A stretch of 64,000 nt of DNA. Origin: Kiloniellaceae bacterium. GTDB lineage: Bacteria > Pseudomonadota > Alphaproteobacteria > Kiloniellales > Kiloniellaceae. The stretch is taken from NCBI GenBank assembly GCA_021776195.1, contig JAJFGK010000162.1:160975-224974 (forward strand). The letters run 5' to 3'. Both the position numbers and the translations under genes were made by a program. Each line of letters begins with the position of its first letter. The first letter of the stretch is position 1. Shown here piece after piece: positions 63,947 to 64,000 of this stretch. Under the pieces are notes generated by a model. It did not search any database and was not told the origin of the DNA. It saw only the letters and a list, made by a program, of their open reading frames with translations.

Positions 63947-64000
63947 ATGAGCGACCAGGACATCAGGCTGGGGCGCGTAACCTCGGTATCCGGGGCGACG
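63947..64000 (+). CDS. Partial gene, first 18 codons
   Basis: An ATG with an AAGGAAG ribosome site opens a frame reading MSDQDIRLGRVTSVSGAT up to the window end. The RLGRVTSVSGAT stretch resembles the N-terminal HAS-barrel of HerA-type ATPases, but 18 residues are too few to decide. Confidence 0.5.
   Translation, partial: MSDQDIRLGRVTSVSGAT

Overview
The window is GC-rich (about 65-70 % by eye) chromosomal DNA from a Gram-negative bacterium, most likely an alphaproteobacterium of the Rhodospirillales kind. The evidence is the lipid A cluster (msbA-like ABC exporter, DUF374, lpxK, lpxL-like), the MarR/OmpR-type regulator/histidine-kinase block beside a branched-chain aminotransferase, a Rap1a/Tai protein, and many amidase, Rieske and CocE-type catabolic genes. 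No rRNA, tRNA, CRISPR array or replication origin was found. The species assignment is inference.

Layout. 0-9 kb: a truncated AraC regulator divergent from a LysE exporter, a DUF899/ArsR pair, an amidase/IclR pair, a GNAT acetyltransferase, a Rieske oxygenase followed by a GST gene broken by one in-frame amber codon, a class II glutamine amidotransferase and a zinc alcohol dehydrogenase. 9-15 kb: an OmpA-like lipoprotein and the lipid A/outer-membrane cluster, which lacks kdtA at its usual place. 15-21 kb: a YegS-type lipid kinase, TldE, a PEP-mutase-family enzyme, a WYL regulator with a perfect 52-bp palindrome and a second related operator before a DUF6058 gene, and a tyrosine recombinase that has lost its catalytic tyrosine. 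21-26 kb: MAPEG, an agmatinase-family enzyme, an unknown protein, and leuA with a candidate leaderless leucine-rich leader peptide whose promoter lies inside a tandem repeat. 26-32 kb: VapBC, an Fpg-family glycosylase, the three-part AmmeMemoRadiSam system (two genes, one a fusion), Nudix/PadR and an acyl-CoA dehydrogenase.

32.7-52.1 kb is the most striking region. A minus-strand pair (amidase, CocE/NonD hydrolase) faces a long plus-strand unit: a complete family-5 ABC importer (two permeases, two ATPases, binding protein), a second CocE hydrolase, a trimethylamine-dehydrogenase-like flavoprotein, a non-pyrrolysine MttB-like methyltransferase, a third CocE hydrolase, a Rieske oxygenase and a D-2-hydroxyacid dehydrogenase. 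Most junctions are 4-base ATGA overlaps. The combination suggests uptake, ester/amide hydrolysis and N-demethylation of an acylated methylamine or betaine-like compound. I know of no described pathway with this gene set; the substrate is unknown.

52-64 kb: a lower-GC membrane protein of unknown function, a TPP-dependent 2-oxoacid decarboxylase-like enzyme, a UbiD-family decarboxylase, NfeD/SPFH, a branched-chain aminotransferase divergent from MarR, an OmpR/EnvZ-type two-component pair, a Rap1a/Tai-family protein, and the first 18 codons of another gene.

Across the window, short tandem repeats (13-18 bp units, 2-7 copies) sit at gene boundaries, often touching a stop codon, a start codon or a Shine-Dalgarno site. 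This pattern is reported as a finding.
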